The notes: generated from the sequence alone by a model not told the origin. A stretch of 64,000 bases of DNA from an uncultured Dokdonella sp. (GCA_934526015.1 CAKSZY010000001.1:124001-188000); one strand, 5' to 3'; positions 22,939-35,056 are shown, numbered from the stretch's first letter. Translations and numbers: made by a program.

Positions 22939-23118
22939 GCTTCCTCCGATTGCGCGCCGGGTTCATGCCACGGGGAGGGCAGGGATCCGTACGGACGCGA
23001 ACTGGCTCGATTGCAGCACAGCCGCGGAACGCGCAGCAAGGCGCAGCGCAGCGCACCCCTTGCCGGCAACGGGGGCGCATGCCACGGTGCGCGCTCCGCC
23101 CGACGGACTTCGACCGCC

Positions 23119-23556
23119 ATGACCGCGTTCGTGCGCTTGCTCCTCTTCGCCTGCTGCCTGTCCGTGCTCGCCGCGTGCGCGCGCACGCCGGACGAGGAAC
23201 GCATCCGCGCTGCCATGGATGCCATGCAGGAGGCCCTCGAGAACGGCCGCCCCGGCGATTTCATGGAGCACGTCGCCGAGGATTTCACCGGCGCGGAAGG
23301 GCGTGCCGACCGGGAGTCCCTGCACAACCTGTTGCGCGCGCAGGTGCTCGGCAATGCGCACATCGGCATCACCCGCGGTCCGGCCGACATCGAGATCAGC
23401 GGCGATCGGGCCACGGTGCGGGTGACCGCGACCGTCACCGGCGGCAATGCACGCTGGCTGCCGGAACGCGGCTCGGTGTGGGCGATCACCAGCGGATGGC
23501 GCAAGACCGGCGGAACATGGCACTGCTTCAATGCGCAGTGGGAGCGCAGCCTGTAA
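23119..23556 (+). CDS. Small lipoprotein with NTF2/SnoaL-like fold
   Basis: The 145-residue protein starts at ATG 23119 with a lipoprotein signal (LLLFACCLSVLAACARTPDE, lipobox LAAC). The mature part opens with a helix (IRAAMDAMQEALENGRPGDF), then FMEHVAEDFTGAEGRADRES and beta strands ending KTGGTWHCFNAQWERSL. This is the pattern of NTF2-like domains that often bind small ligands. No catalytic residue can be assigned. It is divergent from rpfB (180-base spacer) and convergent with acnA. The fold is inferred from secondary-structure pattern only. Confidence 0.75.
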   Translation: MTAFVRLLLFACCLSVLAACARTPDEERIRAAMDAMQEALENGRPGDFMEHVAEDFTGAEGRADRESLHNLLRAQVLGNAHIGITRGPADIEISGDRATVRVTATVTGGNARWLPERGSVWAITSGWRKTGGTWHCFNAQWERSL

Positions 23557-23638
23557 GGGTCGATGACACAGCCGCCCGCTGCGCGCACGCGCCGACTGAA
23601 TGGTTCAGCCGGCGCGTCGGCGCCGCAACGCCGTGCCG

Positions 23639-26410
<2,772 letters not shown>

Positions 26411-26496
26411 GGGGCGGCTCCCGTGGCTGTGTGGCTGGACGCATTATCGCGCGACTTGGCTCGTGCCGGCGGTGAACGCAATGGTCGCCGGCGTCG

Positions 26497-26901
26497 TTAC
26501 GTCAGGAAACGGTTGCGGAACGTGCGCCGGCTGGCGCTGCGGTAGATGGTGAATTCGGCATCGATGCTGGCGACGTCGTAGCAGTTCAGGCGTTCGCACA
26601 GCGCCACCAGCGAAGCGTCGGCGAAGTCGGCCGGCAGGTCGCGGTACTTGTCGAGGATCGCGCCGATCCGCGGCAGGTCGCGACCCGTGCCGTCGTCGAT
26701 GCGCAGGGCCTGGCTGGCCCAGCTCAGGCAGTCGAGCTGCGCATCGACGGCGAAGTCGAGCACCCAACAGGCTTCGGCCAGCACCGGCGCATTGGTCACG
26801 AGCGGCTGGCGAGTGCGGCGGACGAAATCGACCGCGGTGGAATGATGGCGGTCGGAGCCATCGAACAGGGCGATCAGGGGACCGGCGTCGAGGACGATCA
26901 T
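26497..26901 (-). CDS. PIN-domain toxin (VapC family)
   Basis: The 134-residue protein has a PIN RNase layout: Asp5 in MIVLDAGPLIALFD, the acidic residue in TNAPVLAEACWVLDF, DFADASLVALCERL and SIDAEFTIYR. PIN toxins cleave tRNA, rRNA or mRNA. I start at ATG 26901; a longer frame to 26967 has no PIN-like residues. No antitoxin overlaps it directly. Upstream on the same strand, 7 bases away, is a short probably frameshifted membrane ORF, and beyond that a ribbon-helix-helix gene that may be its antitoxin. The gene is located between acnA and acnB. Confidence 0.82.
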   Translation of the reverse strand: MIVLDAGPLIALFDGSDRHHSTAVDFVRRTRQPLVTNAPVLAEACWVLDFAVDAQLDCLSWASQALRIDDGTGRDLPRIGAILDKYRDLPADFADASLVALCERLNCYDVASIDAEFTIYRSASRRTFRNRFLT

Positions 26902-26908
26902 CGCAGTG

Positions 26909-27263
26909 TCAGGTACTGCCGGTTCGCAACCGGGATGAAATGCGAGATCGCGACAACAAAACCGCAAAGGTCACGCCGGAACTCCCGAGTAGAGCGACTG
27001 CTGCGCCCAAGGTTGCTGCGACGCCTTCCGCATATCGCCCGAACAGCCAGCGATAGTGCTTCGCCATTCCTTCAAGGACGGGATTGGCTGAAGCGGAAGA
27101 TGCGAGCAGCCGGTCAAGCGCATACGCGCGGTGCGACACAGCATTGCCCAACCATGGCGGATCCGAAAACAGGGGAAGAGCCGCATGCAAGTCCAAGGGC
27201 CGAGATCGCCTGCAAACATGCCAGGACAGCCAATGCGATCCATGCTGCGGAACAGCGCTTCAT
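26909..27263 (-). pseudogene. Possible small membrane protein gene with a frameshift, between RHH and PIN genes
   Basis: ATG 27263 overlaps the RHH antitoxin stop as ATGA and starts a hydrophobic N-terminus (MKRCSAAWIALAVLACLQAI) that stops after 49 codons. The next frame, open from about 27200 to TGA 26909, carries a more protein-like sequence (HAALPLFSDPPWLGNAVSHR). It ends with a hydrophobic helix (GVAATLGAAVALLGSSGVTF). A single indel near 27190-27200 would join them into a protein of about 117 residues. Codon use is less G/C-rich at third positions than in neighbours. It could also be non-coding spacer or a short gene starting at TTG 27196. No family is recognised. Confidence 0.35.
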
Positions 27264-27526
27264 GATCTCTGGTCCGGCTTGTGCTTCGCATGCAGGCGAT
27301 CGCGCACACGGGCCTTGCGGTCGACGCTGAGCGTGCTTGCGCCTTCGGTGCTGCTGCGGTGGCGGCCGAACAGGTCGGCGCCTGCCTCGAAGGCACTCTG
27401 CTGGCGGTCGTCGAGATAGAGGGTCAACGCCTCGCGCACGACATTCGATGCGCTGAGGTCGTTGGCCTGCGCGTAGCGCTTGAGGCGCAACAGCAGGTGT
27501 TCATCCATGCGGATGGAAGCGGCCAT
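27260..27526 (-). CDS. Ribbon-helix-helix (CopG-type) antitoxin-like protein
   Basis: The 88-residue protein begins MAASIRMDEHLLLRLKRYAQ and continues with NDLSASNVVREALTLYLDD. This is a typical RHH fold: a beta strand followed by two helices, as in CopG-type antitoxins that autorepress their operon. The C-terminal half is polar and basic (RKARVRDRLHAKHKPDQRS) and would be the toxin-binding tail. The start ATG 27526 was chosen over the longer frame to 27685 because the extension is Cys/Pro-rich nonsense. It is first in a minus-strand run, RHH - small membrane ORF - PIN toxin, and is divergent from the vapBC pair. Confidence 0.72.
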   Translation of the reverse strand: MAASIRMDEHLLLRLKRYAQANDLSASNVVREALTLYLDDRQQSAFEAGADLFGRHRSSTEGASTLSVDRKARVRDRLHAKHKPDQRS

Positions 27527-27630
27527 GGCGGGCTCCCGGTTGGCAAATGTAGGACAAAAACGTATCACAATCCTGCGGGCCATGCAGCGAGGCCGCCCTG
27601 CGTTCGACCCGAACGGACAGGTATGCATGA

Positions 27631-27659
27631 GAAAGTATGTATAATCGCGCCATACTTTC
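27631..27659 (+). promoter_or_regulatory. Palindromic operator overlapping the vapBC promoter
   Basis: A perfect 9-base inverted repeat, GAAAGTATG (27631-27639) and CATACTTTC (27651-27659), flanks an 11-base spacer that contains TATAAT (27640-27645), a consensus -10 box. The VapB start codon is 17 bases downstream of the repeat. Such a palindrome over the promoter is the expected binding site for the AbrB-like antitoxin or the VapBC complex, giving autorepression. No good -35 is visible. The transcript would have a very short leader. Confidence 0.75.
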
Positions 27660-27675
27660 AGTGCCGGAGGGTGCC

Positions 27676-27921
27676 ATGGAAGCAACCGTTGCCGAGCGTG
27701 GCCAGATCACCCTGCCGAAGGCCGTGCGCGATGCGCTCGGGCTGGTCAAGGGCTCGACCCTCAAGGTCGAACTCGAAGGCGGCAGGATCATCCTGCGCAA
27801 GAACGTCGACGATGCGATCTCGCGGGCCCGCGGACGCTTCAAGCTGCCGCCCGGGGTGACCTCCGACGACATCATGCGCGAGTTGCGCGGCCGCGCGCCG
27901 GGCGATCCGGTCGAGCCATGA
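27676..27921 (+). CDS. vapB: AbrB/MazE-type antitoxin VapB
   Basis: The 81-residue protein starts EATVAERGQITLPKAVRDAL, the swapped-hairpin AbrB DNA-binding fold. A C-terminal tail (FKLPPGVTSDDIMRELRGRA) would wrap the toxin. Start ATG 27676 has CGGAGGG upstream. Its stop overlaps the start of vapC as ATGA, so the two are translationally coupled. Autoregulation through the palindrome just upstream is likely. Confidence 0.88.
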   Translation: MEATVAERGQITLPKAVRDALGLVKGSTLKVELEGGRIILRKNVDDAISRARGRFKLPPGVTSDDIMRELRGRAPGDPVEP

Positions 27922-28355
27922 TCGCGATCGATTCTTCCGTCCTCATCGACCTGCTCGGCGACGATGCCGGCATGGCCGACGCCGCCGAGCAATGCGTGCG
28001 CGATGCGCTCGCCAGCGGGCCGGTCGTGCTGTGTGACGTCGTCGTCAGCGAGATCACCGCCGGGCTCGGCCATGGCGCCGACATCATGGACGTGGTCGAG
28101 GAGATGGGCATGGGCTACTCGCCGGTCGAGCGCCGTGCCGCCATCCGCGCCGGCGAAATGCAGCGCCGCTACAAGCAGCGCAGGCGCAGCGCCGGTTACG
28201 GCGGGCCGCTGCCGCGCACGGTTCCCGATTTCATCGTCGGCGCGCATGCGCTCCTGCAATGCAGTGCACTGATCACCCGCGACGCCAGCTTTTTCCGCGA
28301 CTACTTCAAGGGCCTGAAGCTGATCGTGCCGAAGCCGCTCGCCGATTCCGCTTGA
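27918..28355 (+). CDS. vapC: PIN-domain toxin VapC
   Basis: The 145-residue protein carries the PIN acidic residues: Asp5 ([15 protein letters not shown]), Glu in [13 protein letters not shown], Asp in [13 protein letters not shown] and Asp in [13 protein letters not shown]. VapC toxins are Mg2+-dependent RNases neutralised by VapB. The start overlaps the vapB stop by four bases. The C-terminal LKLIVPKP is common in this subgroup. acnB starts 29 bases after the stop, so read-through into acnB is possible. Confidence 0.9.
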   Translation: MIAIDSSVLIDLLGDDAGMADAAEQCVRDALASGPVVLCDVVVSEITAGLGHGADIMDVVEEMGMGYSPVERRAAIRAGEMQRRYKQRRRSAGYGGPLPRTVPDFIVGAHALLQCSALITRDASFFRDYFKGLKLIVPKPLADSA

Positions 28356-28384
28356 TTGTCCGTTCTTTTCCGGAGATGCCACCC

Positions 28385-30976
28385 ATGTTGGAAGCCTACC
28401 GCCACCACGTCGCCGAGCGCGCCACGCTCGGCATCCCGCCGCTGCCGCTGACCGCGCAGCAGACCGCTGCCGTCATCGAGCTGCTGAAGGCGCCACCGGC
28501 CGGCGAGGAGGCCTTCCTCGTCGACCTCATCACGAACCGCGTGCCGGCCGGCGTCGACGACGCGGCCAAGGTCAAGGCCTCGTATCTCGCCGCGCTTGCC
28601 TACGGCAGCGAGCGGAACGCGCTGATTTCGCGCGCGCGCGCCACCGAACTGCTCGGCACGATGCTCGGCGGCTACAACATCCATCCGCTGGTCGAACTGC
28701 TCGACGACGCCGAAGTCGGCAGCGTCGCCGCCGATGCACTCAAGCACACCCTGCTGATGTTCGACGCCTTCCACGACGTGCAGGAGAAGGCGGCGAAAGG
28801 CAATGCCAACGCGAAGGCCGTGCTGCAGAGCTGGGCCGACGCCGAGTGGTTCACCTCGCGTCCCGAAGTCCCGCAAAGCCTGACCGTCACCGTATTCAAG
28901 GTGCCCGGCGAGACCAACACCGACGACCTCTCGCCGGCGCCGGACGCGACCACGCGCCCGGACATCCCGCTGCACGCACTGGCAATGCTGAAGAACAAGC
29001 GCGACACCGCGCCGTTCGTGCCCGAGGAGGACGGCAAGCGCGGGCCGATCCAGGCCATCCTCGACCTCAAGCAGAAGGGCCACCTGGTCGCCTACGTCGG
29101 CGACGTCGTCGGCACCGGTTCGTCGCGCAAGTCGGCGACCAACTCGGTGCTGTGGTGGACCGGCGAGGACATTCCCTTCATCCCGAACAAGCGCTTCGGC
29201 GGCGTCTGCCTCGGCTCGAAGATCGCGCCGATCTTCTACAACACGATGGAGGACGCCGGCGCGCTGCCGATCGAACTCGACGTCGCGCAGATGAACCAGG
29301 GCGACGTCGTCGAACTGCGCCCGTACGAGGGCAAGGCGCTCAAGGACGGCCGGATCATCGCCGAGTTCCAGGTCAAGTCCGAGGTGCTGTTCGACGAGGT
29401 GCGTGCCGGCGGCCGCATTCCGCTGATCGTCGGCCGCGGCCTCACGGCGAAGGCGCGCGAGGCGCTCGGCCTCGGGCCGTCGACGCTGTTCCGCCTGCCG
29501 CAGAATCCGCTCGACACCGGCAAGGGCTACACGCTCGCGCAGAAGATGGTCGGTCGCGCCTGCGGCCTGCCGGAAGGGCAGGGCGTGCGTCCGGGCACCT
29601 ACTGCGAACCGAAGATGACCTCGGTCGGATCGCAGGACACCACCGGACCGATGACGCGCGACGAACTCAAGGATCTCGCCTGCCTCGGCTTCAGCGCCGA
29701 TCTCGTCATGCAGTCGTTCTGCCATACGGCCGCCTATCCGAAGCCGGTCGACGTCAAGACCCACCACACGCTGCCGGATTTCATTTCCACGCGCGGCGGC
29801 ATCTCGCTGCGCCCGGGTGACGGCATCATCCATTCGTGGCTCAACCGCATGCTGCTGCCCGACACGGTCGGCACCGGCGGCGACTCGCACACGCGCTTCC
29901 CGATCGGCATCTCGTTCCCGGCGGGTTCGGGCCTCGTCGCCTTCGCCGCCGCCACCGGCGTGATGCCGCTCGACATGCCCGAATCCGTGCTGGTGCGCTT
30001 CAAGGGCAGGATGCAACCCGGCGTGACCCTGCGCGACCTCGTCCACGCGATCCCGCTGTACGCGATCAAGGCCGGTCTGCTGACCGTCGAGAAGCAGGGC
30101 AAGAAAAACATCTTCTCGGGCCGCATTCTCGAGATCGAGGGCCTGCCGGAACTCAAGATCGAGCAGGCCTTCGAACTCGCCGACGCCTCGGCCGAGCGTT
30201 CGGCGGCCGGCTGCACGGTCCGCCTCGACAAGGCTCCGATCATCGAGTACATCACCTCGAACATCACCCTGCTGAAGTGGATGATCGCCGAGGGTTACAA
30301 GGACGCCCGTTCGCTGGCACGGCGAATCCGCAAGATGGAGGAATGGCTGGCCGATCCGCAGCTGCTCGAGCCGGATGCCGATGCCGAGTACGCGGCGGTG
30401 ATCGAGATCGACCTTGCCGACATCGTCGAACCGATCGTCTGCTGTCCGAACGATCCGGACGATGCCAAGACCCTGTCCGACGTCGCCGGCGCCAAGATCG
30501 ACGAGGTCTTCATCGGCTCTTGCATGACCAACATCGGCCACTTCCGTGCCGCCGCCAAGCTGCTCGAAGGCAAGCGCGACATTCCCACCCGCCTGTGGGT
30601 GGCGCCGCCGACGCGCATGGATGCCGCCCAACTCACCGAGGAAGGCCATTACGGCACCTTCGGCAGCGCCGGCGCGCGCATGGAGATGCCGGGTTGTTCG
30701 CTGTGCATGGGCAACCAGGCGCAGATCCGCGAGGGCGCCACGGCGATGAGCACGAGCACGCGCAACTTCCCGAACCGCCTCGGCCGCAACACCAACGTGT
30801 ATCTGGGATCGGCCGAGCTGGCCGCGATCTGCTCGCGCCTCGGCCGCATCCCGACGCGCGAGGAATACCTGGCCGACATCGGCGTGATCAACCAGAACGG
30901 CGAGAAGATCTACCGCTACATGAACTTCGACCAGATCAGCGAGTACAAGGAAGTCGCCGACGGCGTCGAGGCCTGA
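28385..30976 (+). CDS. acnB: Aconitate hydratase B
   Basis: AcnB is the main TCA-cycle aconitase (and 2-methylisocitrate dehydratase) in many gammaproteobacteria. The 863-residue protein has the AcnB-specific N-terminal HEAT-like domain ([20 protein letters not shown]) and then the swivel domain ([20 protein letters not shown]). Catalytic domains with Fe-S Cys follow in [22 protein letters not shown] segments, [18 protein letters not shown] and [23 protein letters not shown] 28385 is preceded by CGGAG. Together with acnA the window carries both aconitase types, separated by two toxin-antitoxin loci. Confidence 0.96.
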   Translation: MLEAYRHHVAERATLGIPPLPLTAQQTAAVIELLKAPPAGEEAFLVDLITNRVPAGVDDAAKVKASYLAALAYGSERNALISRARATELLGTMLGGYNIHPLVELLDDAEVGSVAADALKHTLLMFDAFHDVQEKAAKGNANAKAVLQSWADAEWFTSRPEVPQSLTVTVFKVPGETNTDDLSPAPDATTRPDIPLHALAMLKNKRDTAPFVPEEDGKRGPIQAILDLKQKGHLVAYVGDVVGTGSSRKSATNSVLWWTGEDIPFIPNKRFGGVCLGSKIAPIFYNTMEDAGALPIELDVAQMNQGDVVELRPYEGKALKDGRIIAEFQVKSEVLFDEVRAGGRIPLIVGRGLTAKAREALGLGPSTLFRLPQNPLDTGKGYTLAQKMVGRACGLPEGQGVRPGTYCEPKMTSVGSQDTTGPMTRDELKDLACLGFSADLVMQSFCHTAAYPKPVDVKTHHTLPDFISTRGGISLRPGDGIIHSWLNRMLLPDTVGTGGDSHTRFPIGISFPAGSGLVAFAAATGVMPLDMPESVLVRFKGRMQPGVTLRDLVHAIPLYAIKAGLLTVEKQGKKNIFSGRILEIEGLPELKIEQAFELADASAERSAAGCTVRLDKAPIIEYITSNITLLKWMIAEGYKDARSLARRIRKMEEWLADPQLLEPDADAEYAAVIEIDLADIVEPIVCCPNDPDDAKTLSDVAGAKIDEVFIGSCMTNIGHFRAAAKLLEGKRDIPTRLWVAPPTRMDAAQLTEEGHYGTFGSAGARMEMPGCSLCMGNQAQIREGATAMSTSTRNFPNRLGRNTNVYLGSAELAAICSRLGRIPTREEYLADIGVINQNGEKIYRYMNFDQISEYKEVADGVEA

Positions 30977-31032
30977 GCAGGTCCTTGGCCTCTGCCGCGC
31001 GGGAGAGGGAAGGGCGCCCGCTCGGCGGGTGG

Positions 31033-31061
31033 ACGAAGTCCGGCCTCGTGCCGGGCTTCGT
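31033..31061 (+). terminator. Possible hairpin terminator after acnB
   Basis: A 12-base stem (ACGAAGTCCGGC / GCCGGGCTTCGT, one G-T wobble) closes a 5-base loop. It sits between the ends of acnB and the convergent PilJ-like gene. No U-rich tail follows, so intrinsic termination is uncertain. It may serve both strands. Confidence 0.4.
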
Positions 31062-31108
31062 TGGTCCGGGGAACCGGATTCGGCCCCGATGTGCTCACCA
31101 GGCAAGCT

Positions 31109-31972
31109 TCAGTGCAGCGTGGTCTGCAGTTTCAACAGACCTTGCTGGAACTCCTCCAGATCCTTGCGCAAGTCAGCGGACTCCTCGCGCGCCTCGACCA
31201 GCGTGGCCGCCGCATTGCCGAGCCGATCAACGGGCGCCTCGACCCGGTCCAGCAACGGAACGATTTCCGCTGCAAGGGTCCGTGACGATTCCTCCTCGAG
31301 TCGGTCGATGCCGCTTTCCGCGTCGCCAGCCGACAAGGCCTTCTGGATCCGCTTGGCAAGCACGAGCCTCTGCCGCAGGCCGTCGGCCGCCTTTGCGGCT
31401 CCCTCATCGCCCGCCAGCACCCCGTCGCAACTGCGTTGCATGCTCACGATCAGGAGCTGCTGCCGGCCCACGATGCGGATCAGGTTTCCGCCGACGTCCT
31501 GCTCGGCCAGTTCGCGGTTCAGTTCATCCAGTTTCGATGCAATGACAGGCAGCGTCGACGTCACCGTTGCCGCATCGTCGAATGCGTCGAGCACGATCCG
31601 TTCCTTTTCGATCAGGCGATCCGCCTTCGTTGCGATCTTCTGCCAGATCCAGCGGACCCGTTGCAGTTGGGCGACACGGGATTGCGCGTCTTCCCCGGGC
31701 GTGGCAGGCACTTTCAATGCGTCCATCAAGCGCGACATGGCATCGCGCTGTTCCCGGAGTTCGCCATACCGCTGGTCCGCACTGACGGTCAACGCATGCG
31801 CCATGCGCCCCGATTCGATCGCAAGTTGCAACATCTCCTGTTCCTGCGCCGAGACGGTTGCCGACCACAGGCCACAAGCCAGCATGGCGGTGCACAGCCA
31901 ACGCGGGATCCGCGATGCAAGGGAGCGTTCGATGCGATCGGGGCGGGTGCAAGGCACATGCGGCGAATTCAT
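31109..31972 (-). CDS. Exported PilJ-type sensor-domain-like protein
   Basis: The 287-residue protein has a signal peptide (RIPRWLCTAMLACGLWSATV then SAQEQ). Two helical repeats follow that resemble the PilJ/NarX-type N-terminal domain: MLQLAIESGRMAHALTVSAD and NLIRIVGRQQLLIVSMQRS. The rest is long amphipathic helices with many charged residues, ending AREESADLRKDLEEFQQGLL. There is no membrane anchor or methyl-accepting domain after it, so it seems to be a free periplasmic protein. In PilJ and NarX this domain senses small ligands outside the membrane. Function here is unknown. The domain assignment is moderate, resting on the GRQxLL pattern. Confidence 0.55.
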   Translation of the reverse strand: MNSPHVPCTRPDRIERSLASRIPRWLCTAMLACGLWSATVSAQEQEMLQLAIESGRMAHALTVSADQRYGELREQRDAMSRLMDALKVPATPGEDAQSRVAQLQRVRWIWQKIATKADRLIEKERIVLDAFDDAATVTSTLPVIASKLDELNRELAEQDVGGNLIRIVGRQQLLIVSMQRSCDGVLAGDEGAAKAADGLRQRLVLAKRIQKALSAGDAESGIDRLEEESSRTLAAEIVPLLDRVEAPVDRLGNAAATLVEAREESADLRKDLEEFQQGLLKLQTTLH

Positions 31973-32167
31973 GATCCGGTCCTCGTCGGGAATGTCGGCG
32001 TGCGCTGGCATGGGCACGCGGTCTGCCTTGGCAAGTACGGAAACCGGCGAATTTGCAGGACAGCGGCCCCGGAACGGCGAGGCCCGGCGGAGGACTCCGG
32101 GCGTCGAGGTGTCCGCTGTCCCGACCGAGGTGCTATAAGGCGGCATCCGTCGCAACGGGAGCCGTCC

Positions 32168-33223
32168 ATGTCGATGTCGATGTCGATGCGTATCGCGACC
32201 ATTCTCGGAATCGTCCTCGCCTGGGCTGGTCCGGCCGGGGCGGATGATGCGGGCAACGAACTGCGGGAAATGGCCAGGAGCCTGTTCCAGCCGATCCCCG
32301 ACGCCCAGACCCTCATCAAGGAGCGCAAGCTCAGCCCGGCGCAGATCGAACTCGGCCGGATGCTGTTTTTCGAGCCGCGCCTGTCGCGCAGCCACATCAT
32401 CACCTGCAATACCTGCCACGCCATCGGCACCGGCGGAGCCGACAACATCCCGGCCTCGATCGGCCACGGCTGGCAGCATGGCCCGCGCAATTCGCCGACG
32501 GTGCTGAACGCGGTGTTCAATGCCGCCCAGTTCTGGGATGGCCGCGCCAGCGATCTGGCCGAGCAGGCCAAGGGGCCGGTCCAGGCCAGTGTCGAGATGA
32601 ACAGCACGCCCGACCTGGTCGAGGCGACACTGAAAAGCATCCCCGCCTACGTGCAGGCATTCCGCGCGGCATTTCCCGGCGATGACGATCCGGTCAGCTT
32701 CGACCACATGAGTCGCGCCATCGAAGCCTTCGAGACCACCCTGGTCACGCCGGATTCGCGCTTCGACCAGTACCTGCGGGGCGCGGATGCGCTCGACAAG
32801 AAGGAACTGGCGGGGCTGAGCCTGTTCATCAACAAGGGCTGCATCGCCTGCCATTCCGGCATCAATCTCGGCGGCCAGGCCTATTTCCCGTTCGGGGTCA
32901 TCAAGCGTCCGGGTGCGGAGATCCTGCCGGCGGCCGACAAGGGGCGCTTCACCGTCACCCAGACCGCTACCGACGAATACGTGTTCCGGGCATCGCCCTT
33001 GCGCAACATCGCCCTGACCGCGCCGTACTTCCACAGCGGCGAAGTCTGGAGCCTGGAGGAGGCGGTGGCGACCATGGGCAGCAGTCAGCTCGGTCACGAA
33101 CTCGAGGATGCCGAAGTGGGCGACATCGTGGCGTTCCTGCGCACGCTCACCGGCGTGCAACCCAAGGTCGAGTATCCGATCCTGCCGCCCAGCACGGCCG
33201 ACACCCCCAAGCCCTTGCGCTGA
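32168..33223 (+). CDS. Di-haem cytochrome c peroxidase family protein
   Basis: The 351-residue periplasmic protein has a signal peptide (IATILGIVLAWAGPAGADD) and two c-type haem sites, CNTCH at residues 80-84 and CIACH at 225-229. Family segments include LGRMLFFEPRLSRSHIITC, RNSPTVLNAVFNAAQFWDGR, and the C-terminal SPLRNIALTAPYFHSGEVWS. Members reduce hydrogen peroxide with electrons from cytochromes. The start region repeats ATGTCG three times before a fourth ATG. GGGAG at 32157-32161 favours the first ATG (32168). It stands alone between the PilJ-like and TPM genes. Confidence 0.9.
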   Translation: MSMSMSMRIATILGIVLAWAGPAGADDAGNELREMARSLFQPIPDAQTLIKERKLSPAQIELGRMLFFEPRLSRSHIITCNTCHAIGTGGADNIPASIGHGWQHGPRNSPTVLNAVFNAAQFWDGRASDLAEQAKGPVQASVEMNSTPDLVEATLKSIPAYVQAFRAAFPGDDDPVSFDHMSRAIEAFETTLVTPDSRFDQYLRGADALDKKELAGLSLFINKGCIACHSGINLGGQAYFPFGVIKRPGAEILPAADKGRFTVTQTATDEYVFRASPLRNIALTAPYFHSGEVWSLEEAVATMGSSQLGHELEDAEVGDIVAFLRTLTGVQPKVEYPILPPSTADTPKPLR

Positions 33224-33334
33224 CGCCCCTTCGGGGCAGGCAAAGCGGCAAGCGGAAATCCGCAGTCGGGTTCGACTTTCCCGCGCCCGACCGCGGCGGT
33301 GGAAGTCGCCCCGGCTCCACACCGATCCGCGCGC

Positions 33335-34804
33335 CTACCAGCTTCCGCTCGATCCACCGCCGCCGCTGCTGCCGCCGCCGCCCGAGTAGCTGCTGCCCGA
33401 ACCGGATGAGGACGAGGACGACTTGTACGAGGACGACGAGTACGAACCGGATGACCAGCCGCCGCCCGGACTCCCGCCGGTGTTCGTACTGGCCGGCAGG
33501 ATTTCCCACTGGCGCGCGTGCGCAAAACGCAGGAGTCCCAGCCAGAGGACTCCCGCAGAAATCGCGCAAGCCGCAAGCGGCCATGAGGGATCGTCGCTCA
33601 CGGCCCAGACGAGCAGGAAGAAGCACGTGCCGAAGATGCATGCCAGTCCGGCGAGGATCGCCCCGAACTGCACGATCACGCGCAAGGGATTCTCCGCGCC
33701 GGTGATGGCGGCGATGCCGAACATCGGCAGCGACAACAGGCCGCAAAGCAGGAAGCGGCCGATCGGTACATCCAGCAGGTTCGCGGCGATGGCGCCGACG
33801 AAGCCGCCCACGAACATCACCGCAGCGAGGCTCAAGAGTCGCTCCGACAAGCGGTGTCGTCCGACGGTTCCTGCGGCCGGTCTGACCGAAACCGCGATAT
33901 GCAGGCAGATCGTGAGCGCCAGCGCGCCGACGCCGATGCCGGTCAGGCGCAAGTCCTGCACGCCGATGCCGACGATCACGGCGCCGGCGCCGACCAGGGC
34001 GGTGAACAACAGGACTCCAGGCATCACGGCAATCAGGCGCGAGCCAGGGCGCGAGGCGGCCGTGACCGGCGCGCCCGTGACCCGGGCATTGCGCAGGGCG
34101 TGCCGTGCAATTGCCTTGGCCGTCCCCGCTTCGGACGTGTCCGCGGTCAACGCAAGCGCCCCGAGCCGCTTGCGCGCAAGCTGCGTGCCGGCAACCGCCC
34201 CCAGCGCGGGAATCAGCCAGAACCAGAGCGGCACGCGCAGGGGAAGTGGTCCACGCGGACTTTCCGCCACGGTCCTGCCGGTGCCGATGTAGGCCTCGCC
34301 GCGTGCGGCCTCCATCAATTGCCCGACGGCCGCGTCGAGGCCGCCTGCATAGTCGTTGGCCCGGAAGCGCGGGGCCAGATGATCCTCGCGGATGCGCATC
34401 GTGCGCAGGTCGGGAATCGCGCCTTCGAGGCCATAGCCGACCTCGAAGCGGACTTTTCGATCCTCGATGAACACGAACAGGCCGACGCCATTGTCCTTGC
34501 CGGCCTGACCGATCTGCCAGGCGTTGAAGGCCACGTTGGCGAATTCCTCGAGGGTCGTCTCGGCGGGGACGCGGCGGTCGACGTAGACGAGGATCTGGTT
34601 CGAGGTTTCACGCTCGAACTGCGCAAGTCGTTCGTTGAGGGCGGCAAGGCGGGTCGCATCGACGACGCCGGCGCGATCGGTCGCGTAGCGGTCCGGCTTC
34701 GGTGGCGGGACATACGCCGCCTGGGCTGTCCCGGTGGCCAGCAGGGCCAGCGCGACGATGCCGAAGATTTGCAGGAGCGCCGCCCGATACCGGATCCCGT
34801 CCAC
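33335..34804 (-). CDS. TPM-domain membrane protein (YgcG-like)
   Basis: The 489-residue protein begins at GTG 34804, preceded by GGGGAG. Longer readings lack a good start. A signal peptide (LLQIFGIVALALLATGTAQA) leads to a periplasmic TPM domain of about 130 residues (YATDRAGVVDATRLAALNER; NQILVYVDRRVPAETTLEEF; VGLFVFIEDRKVRFEVGYGL). Five to six membrane helices and a cytoplasmic Ser/Gly-rich tail of about 50 residues (SSYSGGGGSSGGGGSSGSW) follow. Proteins with this layout occur widely; the TPM domain is sometimes linked to photosystem or phosphatase functions, but the role in proteobacteria is unknown. No partner gene is apparent beside it. Confidence 0.85.
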   Translation of the reverse strand: MDGIRYRAALLQIFGIVALALLATGTAQAAYVPPPKPDRYATDRAGVVDATRLAALNERLAQFERETSNQILVYVDRRVPAETTLEEFANVAFNAWQIGQAGKDNGVGLFVFIEDRKVRFEVGYGLEGAIPDLRTMRIREDHLAPRFRANDYAGGLDAAVGQLMEAARGEAYIGTGRTVAESPRGPLPLRVPLWFWLIPALGAVAGTQLARKRLGALALTADTSEAGTAKAIARHALRNARVTGAPVTAASRPGSRLIAVMPGVLLFTALVGAGAVIVGIGVQDLRLTGIGVGALALTICLHIAVSVRPAAGTVGRHRLSERLLSLAAVMFVGGFVGAIAANLLDVPIGRFLLCGLLSLPMFGIAAITGAENPLRVIVQFGAILAGLACIFGTCFFLLVWAVSDDPSWPLAACAISAGVLWLGLLRFAHARQWEILPASTNTGGSPGGGWSSGSYSSSSYKSSSSSSGSGSSYSGGGGSSGGGGSSGSW

Positions 34805-35056
34805 TGTCTGCTCCCCGAAAATCCGTCCCCGCGTGCGCCCGGCATGTCCCCCGCCTGGCCGCCGGCAGGGCGCTGGCTGGAAGGTCAAAACGGAGAATGC
34901 CGCGGGGAGAGGCCACACGCACGCGGAATCGCCGTTGCCGGCGCTCGGCAGCCTTGCCTTTATACTTGCGCCCACTGGGATGCCCGGCACGCGAAGTGCA
35001 GGGAACGGGGAGCGGTCCGTCGCACGGCGGCCGGAGGATTCGAGGTGAGGCAGACG

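Noticed and set aside
28301..31105. 934-codon open frame antisense to acnB
   Set aside because: Shadow of acnB caused by high GC; no family resemblance and no start signal.
32168..32188. Hexamer repeat ATGTCG at the peroxidase start as a phase-variation switch
   Set aside because: The unit is six bases, so slippage would not change the reading frame; at most it alters which ATG is used.
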